DNA of 64,000 bases from Allokutzneria sp. NRRL B-24872. Its GTDB lineage: Bacteria; Actinomycetota; Actinomycetes; Mycobacteriales; Pseudonocardiaceae. Both the position numbers and the translations under genes were made by a program. Positions 56,818-64,000 of this stretch are shown in pieces (positions within the stretch are counted from its first letter, which is position 1; each line of letters begins with the position of its first letter). The notes under the pieces were generated by a model, which searched no databases, was not told the DNA's origin, and saw only the letters and a list, made by a program, of their open reading frames with translations. The stretch covers positions 1 to 64,000 of the forward strand of contig NZ_MUMH01000024.1 in NCBI RefSeq assembly GCF_002155965.1, written 5' to 3'.

Positions 56818-57453
56818 ATGCCGGGAGCAGTGGTCATCGGTGCTGGACCGGGAATCGGCCGCGCGGTGGCGCGTCGGTTCGCACGGGAGGGCCTGCCGGT
56901 GGCGTTGATCTCGCGGTCCGCGTCGGTCGACGTGGACGCGGAGTTGGCGTTGGTCGCCGACAGCACGGACGCGGACGCGTTGCGGACCGCGCTCGACAAG
57001 GCGACCGAGCAGTTCGGCCTGCCTGACGTCGTCGTCTACAACGCGGCCCTCGTGCGAGCCGACGCGCTCGGCGAGCTGTCCGTGCGCGAGCACACGGACG
57101 CGTGGGCGGTGAACGTGGTCGGCGCGGCCGTCGCGGCGGCGCACGTGCTGCCCGCGATGGCGCGACGGGGCAGCGGCTCGTTCCTGATCACCGGCGGGAT
57201 GCCCGACGCGAAGCCGGAGTACGTCAGCCTCTCGCTGGGCAAGGCCGGTGTGCGGACGCTGATCTCCTTGCTGGACAAGCAGTTCGGCGCTTCCGGAGTG
57301 CGCGTCGCCAGTGTGACCGTCGACGGCGGGGTCGTTCCAGGAACGGCGTTCGACCCGGATCGCATCGCCGAGCACTACTGGTGGCTGCACGCGAACCCGG
57401 CCGACCGGCGCCTGGAAGTCCTGTTCACCGGCCAGTCGCCAGGCGGCGCGTGA
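56818..57453 (+). CDS. short-chain dehydrogenase-like protein
   Basis: A 211-aa Rossmann protein with VVIGAGPGIGRAVARRF (GxGxxG form) at the N-terminus, VYNAALVRADALG where NNAG normally lies, and a Lys in SLSLGKAGVRTL. The catalytic Tyr of the YxxxK pair appears to be Leu, so classical dehydrogenase chemistry is doubtful. ATG 56818 follows GAGGGAG. A MerR-type promoter precedes it and the MerR gene overlaps its 3' end convergently by 29 bases. Confidence 0.83.
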   Translation: MPGAVVIGAGPGIGRAVARRFAREGLPVALISRSASVDVDAELALVADSTDADALRTALDKATEQFGLPDVVVYNAALVRADALGELSVREHTDAWAVNVVGAAVAAAHVLPAMARRGSGSFLITGGMPDAKPEYVSLSLGKAGVRTLISLLDKQFGASGVRVASVTVDGGVVPGTAFDPDRIAEHYWWLHANPADRRLEVLFTGQSPGGA

Positions 57454-58159
57454 CGAGCTCGTCCAGCCGCCGCCACGCGGGGTTGTCGACGTGCCCGGCG
57501 ACGACGTCCAGCGCCTCGCGGGGCAGCTTGGCGAAGTGCGGCAGGTCGGAGGGCAGCTCCATGCGCTCGCCGAGGCGGACCGCCGCGTCGGCGAGCGCGT
57601 CGAGCCTCGGATCGTCGGCGTCCCAGTCCAAGGCTTCGTCGTAGCCGCGCTGCACGGCCACGTACTCCGCGTCCTCCAGCAGCGCCGTCCGGATGGGCAG
57701 GTAGGCGCGGGCGAAGTCAGGCGCGAGCGCGAAGACGAGAATCCAGCCGTCGCGGACCACGCGCTCGTAGCGCTCGGACAGGCCGAGTTCGCGCAGGCGC
57801 CGCATGTGCTCGACGCCCTCGGGCGGCAGGCAGAGCCGGTCCGGGCGGTCGAGCTGGCGCAGCTGCGCGCGGCGCGCCTGGAGTTCGCGGACGCGGTCGC
57901 GCAGCTCGGCGTCGATGAGGTTGATCTCGCGGGCGGCCTCGGCCGGTTGGGCGTCGAGCACGGCGGGGATGCGCGCCAGCGGCACCCCGGACTTGGCGAG
58001 GGTGACGACGCGGGCGAGGTCGATCACCGCCTGAGCGCCGTAGCGGCGGTACCCGGAGGCGTCGCGCTCGGGCTCGGCGAGGAGTCCGCGCTGGTGGTAG
58101 ACGCGGATCGCCTTGACCGTGCAGCCGACGTGCGCGGCGAGCTGGCCAATCGTGAGCAC
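57425..58159 (-). CDS. MerR family regulator
   Basis: A 244-aa MerR protein: MLTIGQLAAHVGCTVKAIRV then YHQRGLLAEPERDASGYRRYG, a dimer helix and a C-terminal ligand domain (about 115-244) resembling TipAS/GyrI-type drug sensors only loosely. It probably activates the convergent SDR gene through the palindrome at 56759-56772. Ligand unknown. Confidence 0.88.
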   Translation of the reverse strand: MLTIGQLAAHVGCTVKAIRVYHQRGLLAEPERDASGYRRYGAQAVIDLARVVTLAKSGVPLARIPAVLDAQPAEAAREINLIDAELRDRVRELQARRAQLRQLDRPDRLCLPPEGVEHMRRLRELGLSERYERVVRDGWILVFALAPDFARAYLPIRTALLEDAEYVAVQRGYDEALDWDADDPRLDALADAAVRLGERMELPSDLPHFAKLPREALDVVAGHVDNPAWRRLDELVTRRLATGR

Positions 58160-58169
58160 GGACGCCTCC

Positions 58170-59210
58170 CTACGGACAGCACAACCTCACCAGCTCAGCG
58201 GCTGTTTCGGAAGCGGTGTGACCCGACGTGTCGAGCACGACGTCAGCCCCCGGTCGCTGTTCCGCTTCGGCGACGGCGCGAGCGGTGACCTCGTCCTGAA
58301 CAGCCACTGAGGCGCCTCGGAGTTCGTCGCCCGCGAGCAACGCCGACTCGCCTCGCGCTCGGCGGCGAACGCGCTCCGCCAAGGTCTGCGCGTGCGCGTC
58401 GAGCCGGATCGTGGTCAGCTCGCCGAACACGCCGCGCAGCTCGGGCGTCAGCTCGCGGGTCACGATGATCAGCGATTCCGCTCCGGCCTCGCGGTAGCCC
58501 TCCCACAGCGCCGCTACGGCTGCCGCGGCGAGCTCCGGATCGGGGCCGGGGTGGACGAACCCGAGCTGCGCGGTGTCGATGTAGGCGGTGGGGAAACCCT
58601 CGTCCCACAAGGTTTGCAGGGCTCCCCACGCGGCGGTCGACTTGCCGACCGCGGTGGCTCCACTGACCACGACCACCCGCGCCGGGGGAGCCTGAGGCAC
58701 CGTCAGCGGCCGCACAGCGCCGGGCGCCACGACGCAGTGCGGCAGCAACGCACTGACCGTCTCCGAGGAGTCCTGGCCGGTCGTGTCCAGCTGGCCGGGG
58801 AGGCGGTCGAACTGCTCGGCCAGTTCGAAGAGCTTGTCCAGCAAGGATTCCGGCGAGCCACGGCCGAGGAAGCGGCGGCGCAGGTCCTCGCGGTCGCACC
58901 GCAGGCACACCAGCGTGAGGTCGTCCAGCTCGACGCCTCGCGCGGTGTCCACGATCCCGGAAACGATCACCTGCCGCACACCGCGCTGCCGCAACCGGTC
59001 GAGCACGCGCGCGAGGTTCGCGGCCTTGATCGCATGGCTCGCGTCGCCGCCACCCGGCGGGGGACCGATCAGGCCGAGCTGGTCGATGTCGACGTAAGCG
59101 ACGCTGCCGCCCTGCTCCGCGATCCGCCTGAACAGACCCCAACCGGTCGTCGACTTGCCCGTGCCGGGCGCTCCGGTCACCCAGAGCACGGACGTCGAGT
59201 TCGCATCCAT
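58170..59210 (-). CDS. tandem P-loop NTPase/kinase-like protein
   Basis: A 346-aa protein made of two similar halves. The first has VTGAPGTGKSTTGWGL and AYVDIDQLGLIGPP, the second VSGATAVGKSTAAWGAL and AYIDTAQLGFVHPG. Each half is one P-loop kinase-like unit, and GKSTxxWG matches GKTTVAWE in the single-unit gene at 39260. ATG 59210 is used, GTG 59216 possible. It lies 10 bases upstream of the MerR gene, probably unrelated in function. Substrate unknown. Confidence 0.8.
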   Translation of the reverse strand: MDANSTSVLWVTGAPGTGKSTTGWGLFRRIAEQGGSVAYVDIDQLGLIGPPPGGGDASHAIKAANLARVLDRLRQRGVRQVIVSGIVDTARGVELDDLTLVCLRCDREDLRRRFLGRGSPESLLDKLFELAEQFDRLPGQLDTTGQDSSETVSALLPHCVVAPGAVRPLTVPQAPPARVVVVSGATAVGKSTAAWGALQTLWDEGFPTAYIDTAQLGFVHPGPDPELAAAAVAALWEGYREAGAESLIIVTRELTPELRGVFGELTTIRLDAHAQTLAERVRRRARGESALLAGDELRGASVAVQDEVTARAVAEAEQRPGADVVLDTSGHTASETAAELVRLCCP

Positions 59211-59243
59211 GTCCACCGAACCTAGGCGGACGGGGCAAGCGAA

Positions 59244-59999
59244 TTAGATGAGCATGCCGCCGGAGACCTCGATGCGCTGCGCGGTGATCCACGCGTTCCC
59301 GCCGGTGAGCAACGCGGAGATCGCTCCGCCGATGTCGTCCGGCAGGCCGACGCGGCCCATCGCGGTCCGCGAGGCCAGGAAACCGTTCAGCTCCACGTTG
59401 TCCCGCACCACTCCGCCGCCGAAATCGGTCTCCACCGGGCCGGGCGCGACCGTGTTCGCGGTGATGCCGCGCGGACCGAGCTCCGCCGCGAGGTAGCGGG
59501 TCAGCACCTCCACCGCGCCCTTCATGCTGGCGTAGGCGGAGTACCCGGGGATCGTGAAGCGCGTCAGGCCGGTGGAGACGTTGACGATCCGGCCGCCCTC
59601 GGTGATCAGCGGCAGCAGTGCCTGCGTCACGAAGAAGACGCCTTTGACGTGCACGTTCACCAGCTCGTCGAACACGTCCTCGGTCAGCTCGGCGAAGGAC
59701 GCGTTCCGGCCGATGCCCGCGTTGTTGACCAGGAAGTCGAAGCTGTCCCGGCCCCAGTGCTCGGTGAGCGCGCCGCGCACGGTCCCGGCGAACTCCGCGA
59801 ACGTGCTGGCGTCCGCGACGTCCAACGGCAGTGCGACTGCGGTCCGGCCCAGCTCTTGTGCTTGCGCCACAACCTTTTCGGCCTCATCGGCGCCCGTGCG
59901 GTAGGTGATCACCAGGTCCACGCCCTGGCGTGCGAGGTGCAGCGCGGTGTTCCGGCCGAGGCCCCGGCTGCCGCCCGTGATGAGTGCGATGCGTGTCAT
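59244..59999 (-). CDS. short-chain dehydrogenase/reductase
   Basis: A 251-aa classical SDR: ALITGGSRGLGRNTALHLA (NAD(P) loop), DFLVNNAGIGRNASF (NNAG), VNVSTGLTRFTIPGYSAYASM then K (catalytic Ser, Tyr, Lys), and NTVAPGPVETDF. Substrate unknown; it is complete. ATG 59999 gives the normal N-terminus. It is divergent from an XRE/MmyB regulator across a 14-bp inverted repeat and is the likely target. Confidence 0.92.
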   Translation of the reverse strand: MTRIALITGGSRGLGRNTALHLARQGVDLVITYRTGADEAEKVVAQAQELGRTAVALPLDVADASTFAEFAGTVRGALTEHWGRDSFDFLVNNAGIGRNASFAELTEDVFDELVNVHVKGVFFVTQALLPLITEGGRIVNVSTGLTRFTIPGYSAYASMKGAVEVLTRYLAAELGPRGITANTVAPGPVETDFGGGVVRDNVELNGFLASRTAMGRVGLPDDIGGAISALLTGGNAWITAQRIEVSGGMLI

Positions 60000-60040
60000 G
60001 GCCACAACACTCGGCCGCGCGGCCGGGGCGCGGAAGGACT

Positions 60041-60075
60041 CGCTCAACCAGGGATCGGCGGTCCCTGGTTGAGCG
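60041..60075. promoter_or_regulatory. 14-bp inverted repeat operator, SDR/MmyB pair
   Basis: CGCTCAACCAGGGA (60041-60054) is exactly complementary to TCCCTGGTTGAGCG (60062-60075), with a 7-base spacer, in the divergent gap. It is the likely binding site of the adjacent XRE regulator. Confidence 0.8.
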
Positions 60076-60100
60076 CGCGCGGCTGCTTACGATCAGGTGC

Positions 60101-60922
60101 ATGGACCGCGACCAGCTCGCCCACTTCCTCCGCACCCGCCGCGAGGCGCTGCAACCCGAGGACGTCGGCCTGCCCCGGCGCCCGCGCAGGCGCTCCGCCG
60201 GGCTCAGCCGCGACGAGGTCGCCGTGCTCGCGGGCATGTCCACCGACTACTACAGCCGCATGGAGCAGCGGCGCGGGCCGACGCCGTCCGAGCAGATGCT
60301 GGCCGCGATCGCACAGGGACTGCGGCTCAGCCTGGACGAGCGCGACCACCTGTTCCGCCTCGCCGGGCACAACGCGCCGACCCGCGCGCTGCGCTCCGAC
60401 CACGTCAGCCAGGGGTTGATGCGGGTGCTCGACCGGCTCACCGACACGCCCGCGCTCGTGCTGAGCGACCTCGGGGAGACGTTGGTGCAGAACTGGCTGG
60501 CCACCGCGCTGCTGGGCGATCAGACCAGGTTCACCGGCCTCGCCCGCAGCTCTGTGCACCGGTGGTTCACCGATCCGGCCTCGCGTGCGATCTACCCCGA
60601 GGCCGACCACGACCACCACGCCCGCGTCCAGGTCGCTTCGCTGCGCGCCGCGCTCGTGAAGAACCCGCGCGCGCGGGCCATCGTGGACAGCCTGCTCTCG
60701 CTGAGCCCCGAGTTCGCCGCGCTGTGGGAACAGCACGAGGTCGCCGTGCGGCGCGGCGAGCACAAGCGGATCGCGCACCCCGAGCTGGGCGTGCTCGATC
60801 TGCACTGCCAGGTGCTGCACACCGACAGCCACGACCAGATCCTGCTGGTCTACACCGCTTCTCCAGGTAGCGACGGCTACGAGAAGCTCAACCTGCTGTC
60901 GGTCGTGGGCTCGGTGTCCTAG
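60101..60922 (+). CDS. XRE-type regulator with MmyB ligand domain
   Basis: A 273-aa protein: XRE HTH (about 35-85: LSRDEVAVLAGMSTDYYSRM, EQRRGPTPSEQMLAAIAQGL) and a C-terminal MmyB-like domain (about 105-265) with LVLSDLGETLVQNWLATAL and LHCQVLHTDSHDQILLVYTA. Such proteins bind hydrophobic ligands such as acyl-CoA and repress an adjacent SDR gene. The 14-bp inverted repeat between them supports this. Confidence 0.92.
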   Translation: MDRDQLAHFLRTRREALQPEDVGLPRRPRRRSAGLSRDEVAVLAGMSTDYYSRMEQRRGPTPSEQMLAAIAQGLRLSLDERDHLFRLAGHNAPTRALRSDHVSQGLMRVLDRLTDTPALVLSDLGETLVQNWLATALLGDQTRFTGLARSSVHRWFTDPASRAIYPEADHDHHARVQVASLRAALVKNPRARAIVDSLLSLSPEFAALWEQHEVAVRRGEHKRIAHPELGVLDLHCQVLHTDSHDQILLVYTASPGSDGYEKLNLLSVVGSVS

Positions 60923-61456
60923 TCAGTACCTGGAGAGGTGGAGCGAGGAGGTCATGTCGTTGAAGTCCGGCAGCGCTTCCCAGTCGGAGATCTGGCTGCC
61001 GAGACTCAGCAGTCGGTAGGTGCCACCGCGCGGGTCACGGAAGCCCCAGTTGTACAACGTCACGTTGTTGCACCATGAATGGGTAATGAGTGACGAAGTC
61101 ACGTTCTCCATTTCGAAGCCGACCCTGTCGATGCCGTAGCCGCTTTGGTCACAGGGCCCGTCCTGGCCGAAGTACATCTCCCAGTGGCCTTTGTAGTTAT
61201 TGTCCGTGTACAGCGTGACGAGGACGTTTTCGGCATTCGCCGCGCGCGTGGCAACGGCGGGGTCACTGCCACACTTGCGAGAAACGACTTCGGATTCCTG
61301 CTGGCCCGGCTTCAGCTTCTTGAGCGTGGTCATGCAGTACGTGCCCATCGCGGCATCGGGCTGTGGTGCGGACGCCGCGATTCCCGAGCCGATCAGGCTG
61401 GCGACGCCGACCAGTACGGCGACGATGGTCGCCCTTTTCTTGTTCCCGTTTTTCAC
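60923..61456 (-). CDS. secreted beta-gamma-crystallin-like protein
   Basis: A 177-aa exported protein with a basic signal peptide (about 1-30). The mature region holds two crystallin-like units: LYTDNNYKGHWEMYFG with ENVTSS (117-122), and YRLLSLGSQISDW with NDMTSS (166-171); the latter fits the (N/D)(N/D)xx(S/T)S calcium motif, the former is one residue off. Four Cys (41, 62, 102, 129) may form disulfides. A related fold is found in I36 protease inhibitors. Codons are less G+C-biased than neighbours. Probably binds calcium outside the cell. Confidence 0.75.
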   Translation of the reverse strand: MKNGNKKRATIVAVLVGVASLIGSGIAASAPQPDAAMGTYCMTTLKKLKPGQQESEVVSRKCGSDPAVATRAANAENVLVTLYTDNNYKGHWEMYFGQDGPCDQSGYGIDRVGFEMENVTSSLITHSWCNNVTLYNWGFRDPRGGTYRLLSLGSQISDWEALPDFNDMTSSLHLSRY

Positions 61457-61497
61457 GGCAGGACGGTTGCATGGGTTTCGATTTGCTGTCGAGCCGC

Positions 61498-61513
61498 TTC
61501 AGGAAAGCCTGAA
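61498..61513. promoter_or_regulatory. inverted repeat upstream of the crystallin-like gene
   Basis: TTCAGG-AAAG-CCTGAA lies about 45 bases before the ATG at 61456 (minus) in an AT-richer gap (61457-61734) with no supported gene. Confidence 0.4.
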
Positions 61514-61734
61514 ACGGTACCCTGCGTCGCTCGGGGTAGCAAATTTTTCACGTAATTCGGAGTGGAACTACCGGCCTGCTCCGCCACTGTCCAGAAATTC
61601 TTGTGCGGCAGATCCGACGCCAACTCCGGTGCCCCGTCACAGATCCCGCGCGCCGGCTTCGCGGCCGCCACGCGACCGTGAACGGTCCTCGCGGGCCATC
61701 CATGATCAACTGGCGGCCGCGCCCGTTGACCGGC

Positions 61735-61848
61735 TCAGTCGTCGAAGGCGTCGCCGAAGAAGAAGGTCTGCGTGGCGACCTCGGGCGCCTGCTCCGGCTG
61801 GCCGTCCTCCGCCGGGGTGTTCTCTGTGGGGACCTCGGTGTCGCTCAT
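61735..61848 (-). CDS. 37-aa acidic micro-peptide
   Basis: A short frame starting MSDTEVPTENTPAEDG and ending TQTFFFGDAFDD. A near-ideal GAGGAGAG sits five bases before ATG 61848, better than most genes here. The peptide is very acidic, Glu/Pro-rich, with an aromatic FFFGDAF end and no Cys or Ser/Thr cluster at the C-terminus. It resembles a leader-core layout of a ribosomal peptide or a small protein that docks to a partner. It is last in the PhoD/FN3-CBM operon, 85 bases after the FN3 gene, and may also have a promoter there (TTGCTT then TTTGAT). I do not know its function. Confidence 0.6.
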   Translation of the reverse strand: MSDTEVPTENTPAEDGQPEQAPEVATQTFFFGDAFDD

Positions 61849-61933
61849 CGTCTCTCCTCGAATGCCGCCTGGCTCACGTCGCGGATGATCAAACCGAAAG
61901 TCCCCTGCGTTAAGCAACCCGCGATCGGGTGGC

Positions 61934-62695
61934 TCAAGGTGGCGTGAACACGCCGACAGCGTCGTAGGCGTGCCACGAGCCACTGGTCTTGGCCAAGGTG
62001 ATCGTGTTCGAGCCGGGGCGGAGCGCGGACGTGGGCACGGCGACCTCCACGATGGACGGCCGCAGCAGCGGACCTTCGCCGACCGTGGAGCCCTTGGTGG
62101 CGCCCCGCTCCAGCTCAGCCTCAGCGAACGCGGTGCCGTTGCAGGACAACGCCAAGCGGCCGGGAAGTGTCGCGTGGGTGTCGATGAGCCAAACGGCGAG
62201 TACGAGGTCTCGGACGGCGGGCAGGGTGAAGTGGAAGCGGAACGAGTGCGGCTTGCTCCCGGCCCACTTGTCGGCCGGGCCGGGGTGCAGGTACGGCCAG
62301 TCGGTGCTGGGGTGGTCGACGCCGGTGGGGAAGCGCGCGCTGTACTGCTGGTAGCCGTTGGGCGCGAGCGCCAGGCCACGGCTCGTCCGGTCGAAGTCCC
62401 CGATCACCGCGACGGGCCGGCCGGAGACGGTGACGGAGGTCAGGGACGACGCGCGCAGCACGGGGCTGGGCCGACCACGGTTGCCAGCGACGTCAACGGT
62501 GACGACGCGGTAGTGGAGGGTGCGGCCGCGCGGGCCGAGGTTGGCGTGGCGAAAGCGCGTGTAGACGGTCTTCTCGACGAGTTCCCCTTGCGCGAAGGGT
62601 GAATCCGAGGCGTAGACGGCGAAGTGGTCGACGAGCGGGGGATAGGACCAGGTGAGGTCGATCCAGCCGATGCCGGGCGTGGCCGCGAGCTTCAC
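61934..62695 (-). CDS. FN3-CBM-like protein
   Basis: A 253-aa protein without signal peptide. Residues about 1-85 are an FN3-type module (GIGWIDLTWSYPPLVDHFAVY; YRVVTVDVAGNRGRPS). Residues about 95-250 resemble the carbohydrate-binding last domain of family 4 polysaccharide lyases: FRFHFTLPAVRDLVLAVWLI, RLALSCNGTAF and ALRPGSNTITLAKTSGSW. The ATG overlaps the PhoD stop (ATGA), so it is co-translated with and probably a binding accessory of the phosphodiesterase. Lack of a signal peptide suggests either cytoplasmic action or export with its partner. Confidence 0.75.
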   Translation of the reverse strand: MKLAATPGIGWIDLTWSYPPLVDHFAVYASDSPFAQGELVEKTVYTRFRHANLGPRGRTLHYRVVTVDVAGNRGRPSPVLRASSLTSVTVSGRPVAVIGDFDRTSRGLALAPNGYQQYSARFPTGVDHPSTDWPYLHPGPADKWAGSKPHSFRFHFTLPAVRDLVLAVWLIDTHATLPGRLALSCNGTAFAEAELERGATKGSTVGEGPLLRPSIVEVAVPTSALRPGSNTITLAKTSGSWHAYDAVGVFTPP

Positions 62696-64000
62696 AGCGC
62701 CTCCAAACCGGGGCGACCGGCGGCGGTGACGAAGCGCGCGGCGGTCGAAACGGGGGCACGGTCGTCGCGGCGGATGTAGTCGACCACGCGGTACTCGGAG
62801 GTCAGCTGCGAAGGCGTCATCGTGCAGCGGACGTAGCCGCGCCGACCGTCGTAGAACTTCACGTGCGGGTTGCTCAGCCAGAGGTCGGTGTAGTTGTCGC
62901 GCCGCGTTCCATCTCCGTCGGAGCCGATGGAGCCCGCGACGAGTTCGGTGCCGATGGTGGCGGACTTCGGATCGTTGAAGTCGGCCTTCAGCTCGGCGGC
63001 GACATTGCGGTGGATGTCGCCGGTCAGCACCACGAGGTTGGGCGTGCGGAGCGCGAGCAGCCGGTCCCGCTCAGCCCGGAAGCCGTCCCACTGGTCATCG
63101 CTGAACGTCTGCCCAGGCCCCATGTCGCGGTCGATCTGCGCCATCACGACCTGCTGCGCCAGCACGTTCCACGTCGCGGACGACGCACGAAGCCCGTCGT
63201 GGAGCCACTTCTCCTGGCGCGCGCCGAGGATGCTCTTGCCCGGCAACCGGTATTGCCGCGTGTCGAGCACAGAGAAGTTCGCCAGCCGACCCCAGGACAG
63301 GCGCCGGTAGAGCGTCATGTGCGGGCCGTGCGGCAAGGACGTCCGCCGCAACGGCATGTTCTCGTAGTACGCCCGGTAAGCGACGGCGCGCCGCCGATTG
63401 AAGTCCTCCGGAGTGACACCCTGGCCCGCGTGGTCGTAGTTGTTCTGGACCTCGTGATCGTCCCAAGTGGACACCCACGGAGCGCGCGCGTGCGCGGCCT
63501 GGAGGTGCGGGTCGGACTTGAAGAGCGCGTAGCGCAGCCGGTACTGCTCAAGCGTGCGGACCTCGGCGTTGTGCACCTTGTCGAGCTGGACGCCCTCGCG
63601 CCACAGGTTCGCGGAGTTGATGGCGTACTCGTAGATGTAGTCGCCGACGAAGAACACCAGATCGATGTCCTCGACCGCCATGTGCCGGTAGGCGGTGAAA
63701 TGCCCGTGGTACCAAGCCTGACAGGACGCCACCGCGAAGGAGAGCCGAGCCTGGGAGTGCCGAGCCGGAGCCGTCCGCGTCCGCCCGACCGGGCTGATCG
63801 AGCGGCCCGCGCGGAACCGGTAGAAGTACTCCCGATCAGGTGCGAGGCCGGTCACCTCGGGGTGCACGGAATGCGCCAGCTCGGGCGAAGCGACTGCGTG
63901 CCCGCGTCGCACGACACGCTTGAACTGCACGTCCTCGGCGACCTCGTAGTGCACGTCAACGGAACGGCGCGGCATACCGCCGTGACCGTCAGCGGCGAGC
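62692..64000 (-). CDS. PhoD-like metallophosphoesterase (5' end outside window)
   Basis: At least 435 aa of a PhoD-type phosphodiesterase/phosphatase; the frame continues past ATG 63975 to the right edge (LAADGHGG precedes it), so the N-terminus, possibly a Tat signal, is missing. Motifs: LSFAVASCQAWYHG, FFVGDYIYEY (metal Asp), STWDDHEVQNNY, LTGDIHRNVAAEL. These bind a Fe/Ca centre in PhoD. It probably cleaves phosphodiesters such as teichoic acid or nucleotides outside the cell. Its stop overlaps the FN3-CBM gene start. Confidence 0.85.
   Translation of the reverse strand, partial: LAADGHGGMPRRSVDVHYEVAEDVQFKRVVRRGHAVASPELAHSVHPEVTGLAPDREYFYRFRAGRSISPVGRTRTAPARHSQARLSFAVASCQAWYHGHFTAYRHMAVEDIDLVFFVGDYIYEYAINSANLWREGVQLDKVHNAEVRTLEQYRLRYALFKSDPHLQAAHARAPWVSTWDDHEVQNNYDHAGQGVTPEDFNRRRAVAYRAYYENMPLRRTSLPHGPHMTLYRRLSWGRLANFSVLDTRQYRLPGKSILGARQEKWLHDGLRASSATWNVLAQQVVMAQIDRDMGPGQTFSDDQWDGFRAERDRLLALRTPNLVVLTGDIHRNVAAELKADFNDPKSATIGTELVAGSIGSDGDGTRRDNYTDLWLSNPHVKFYDGRRGYVRCTMTPSQLTSEYRVVDYIRRDDRAPVSTAARFVTAAGRPGLEAL

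Overview
The window is high-GC, densely coding actinobacterial DNA. An Lsr2 nucleoid protein, leaderless-looking or GTG starts, many ATGA/GTGA stop-start overlaps, a DGPF/ECF42-type sigma pair, a DUF222 HNH gene, a DUF574-type methyltransferase and a frequent TCCAC(A/T)GTGGA palindrome suggest a Pseudonocardiaceae-like actinomycete. The genus cannot be fixed from the sequence. Most of the window is chromosomal accessory DNA: regulator/enzyme pairs, transporters, two-component systems and small unknown proteins. There is no rRNA, CRISPR array or intact insertion sequence, and one tRNA (Lys-CTT at 40009-40081, minus).

Layout. 0.1-1.7 kb: TetR regulator and exported epoxide-hydrolase-like enzyme, each preceded by a copy of the same operator. 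2.0-2.5 kb: lsr2. 2.5-4.8 kb: TetR plus 14-TM efflux pump. 4.8-10.1 kb: OmpR-type two-component system and a GT2-GtrA/GT39 glycosyltransferase pair, both promoters carrying TCCCAG direct repeats. 10-14 kb: MpaB-like oxygenase, a membrane-anchored HEPN-like protein, an Rnl5-type RNA ligase and DUF2277. 14.2-18.2 kb: a two-gene lipid locus (reductase-wax ester synthase fusion plus a PfaD homologue) behind an 18-bp palindrome. 18-25 kb: NADAR protein, TetR, M14 carboxypeptidase, flavin-type oxidase, YjbR, MFS and SGNH hydrolase. 25-27.4 kb: amino-acid ABC importer with a fused binding protein/permease. 27.5-31.2 kb: GNAT, HNH/DUF222 gene with a 5' hairpin, a 22-bp tandem repeat and a SAM methyltransferase. 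31-35.8 kb: MerR, PadR and WYL regulators with small partners.

35.9-38.6 kb: a GNAT-ThiF/E1-like fusion translationally coupled to a FabH-like ketosynthase. 38.6-39.8 kb: duplicated P-loop genes, one frameshifted inside its Walker A. 40-46 kb: FtsX/LolD-type ABC exporter divergent from a NarL-type two-component system. 46-49.4 kb: a Clp-N/SRPBCC gene broken by an in-frame TAG, its HTH partner, NUDIX, two small paralogues, VOC and AraC. 49.5-55.7 kb: oxidoreductase, ECF42/DGPF pair, SUFU, methyltransferase, HD, MarR and a degenerate recombinase. 55.8-61.5 kb: secreted proteins and regulator/SDR pairs with clear operators, and a tandem P-loop protein. 61.7-64 kb (minus): a PhoD-like phosphodiesterase running off the right edge, an FN3/CBM-like protein and a 37-aa acidic peptide with a strong ribosome binding site.

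The best candidates for undescribed systems are the GNAT-E1/FabH pair (35875-38633), the reductase-WS/DGAT fusion with an orphan PfaD (14346-18190) and the PhoD/FN3-CBM/micro-peptide operon (61735-64000). All functions are inferred from motifs read by eye; no database search was possible.
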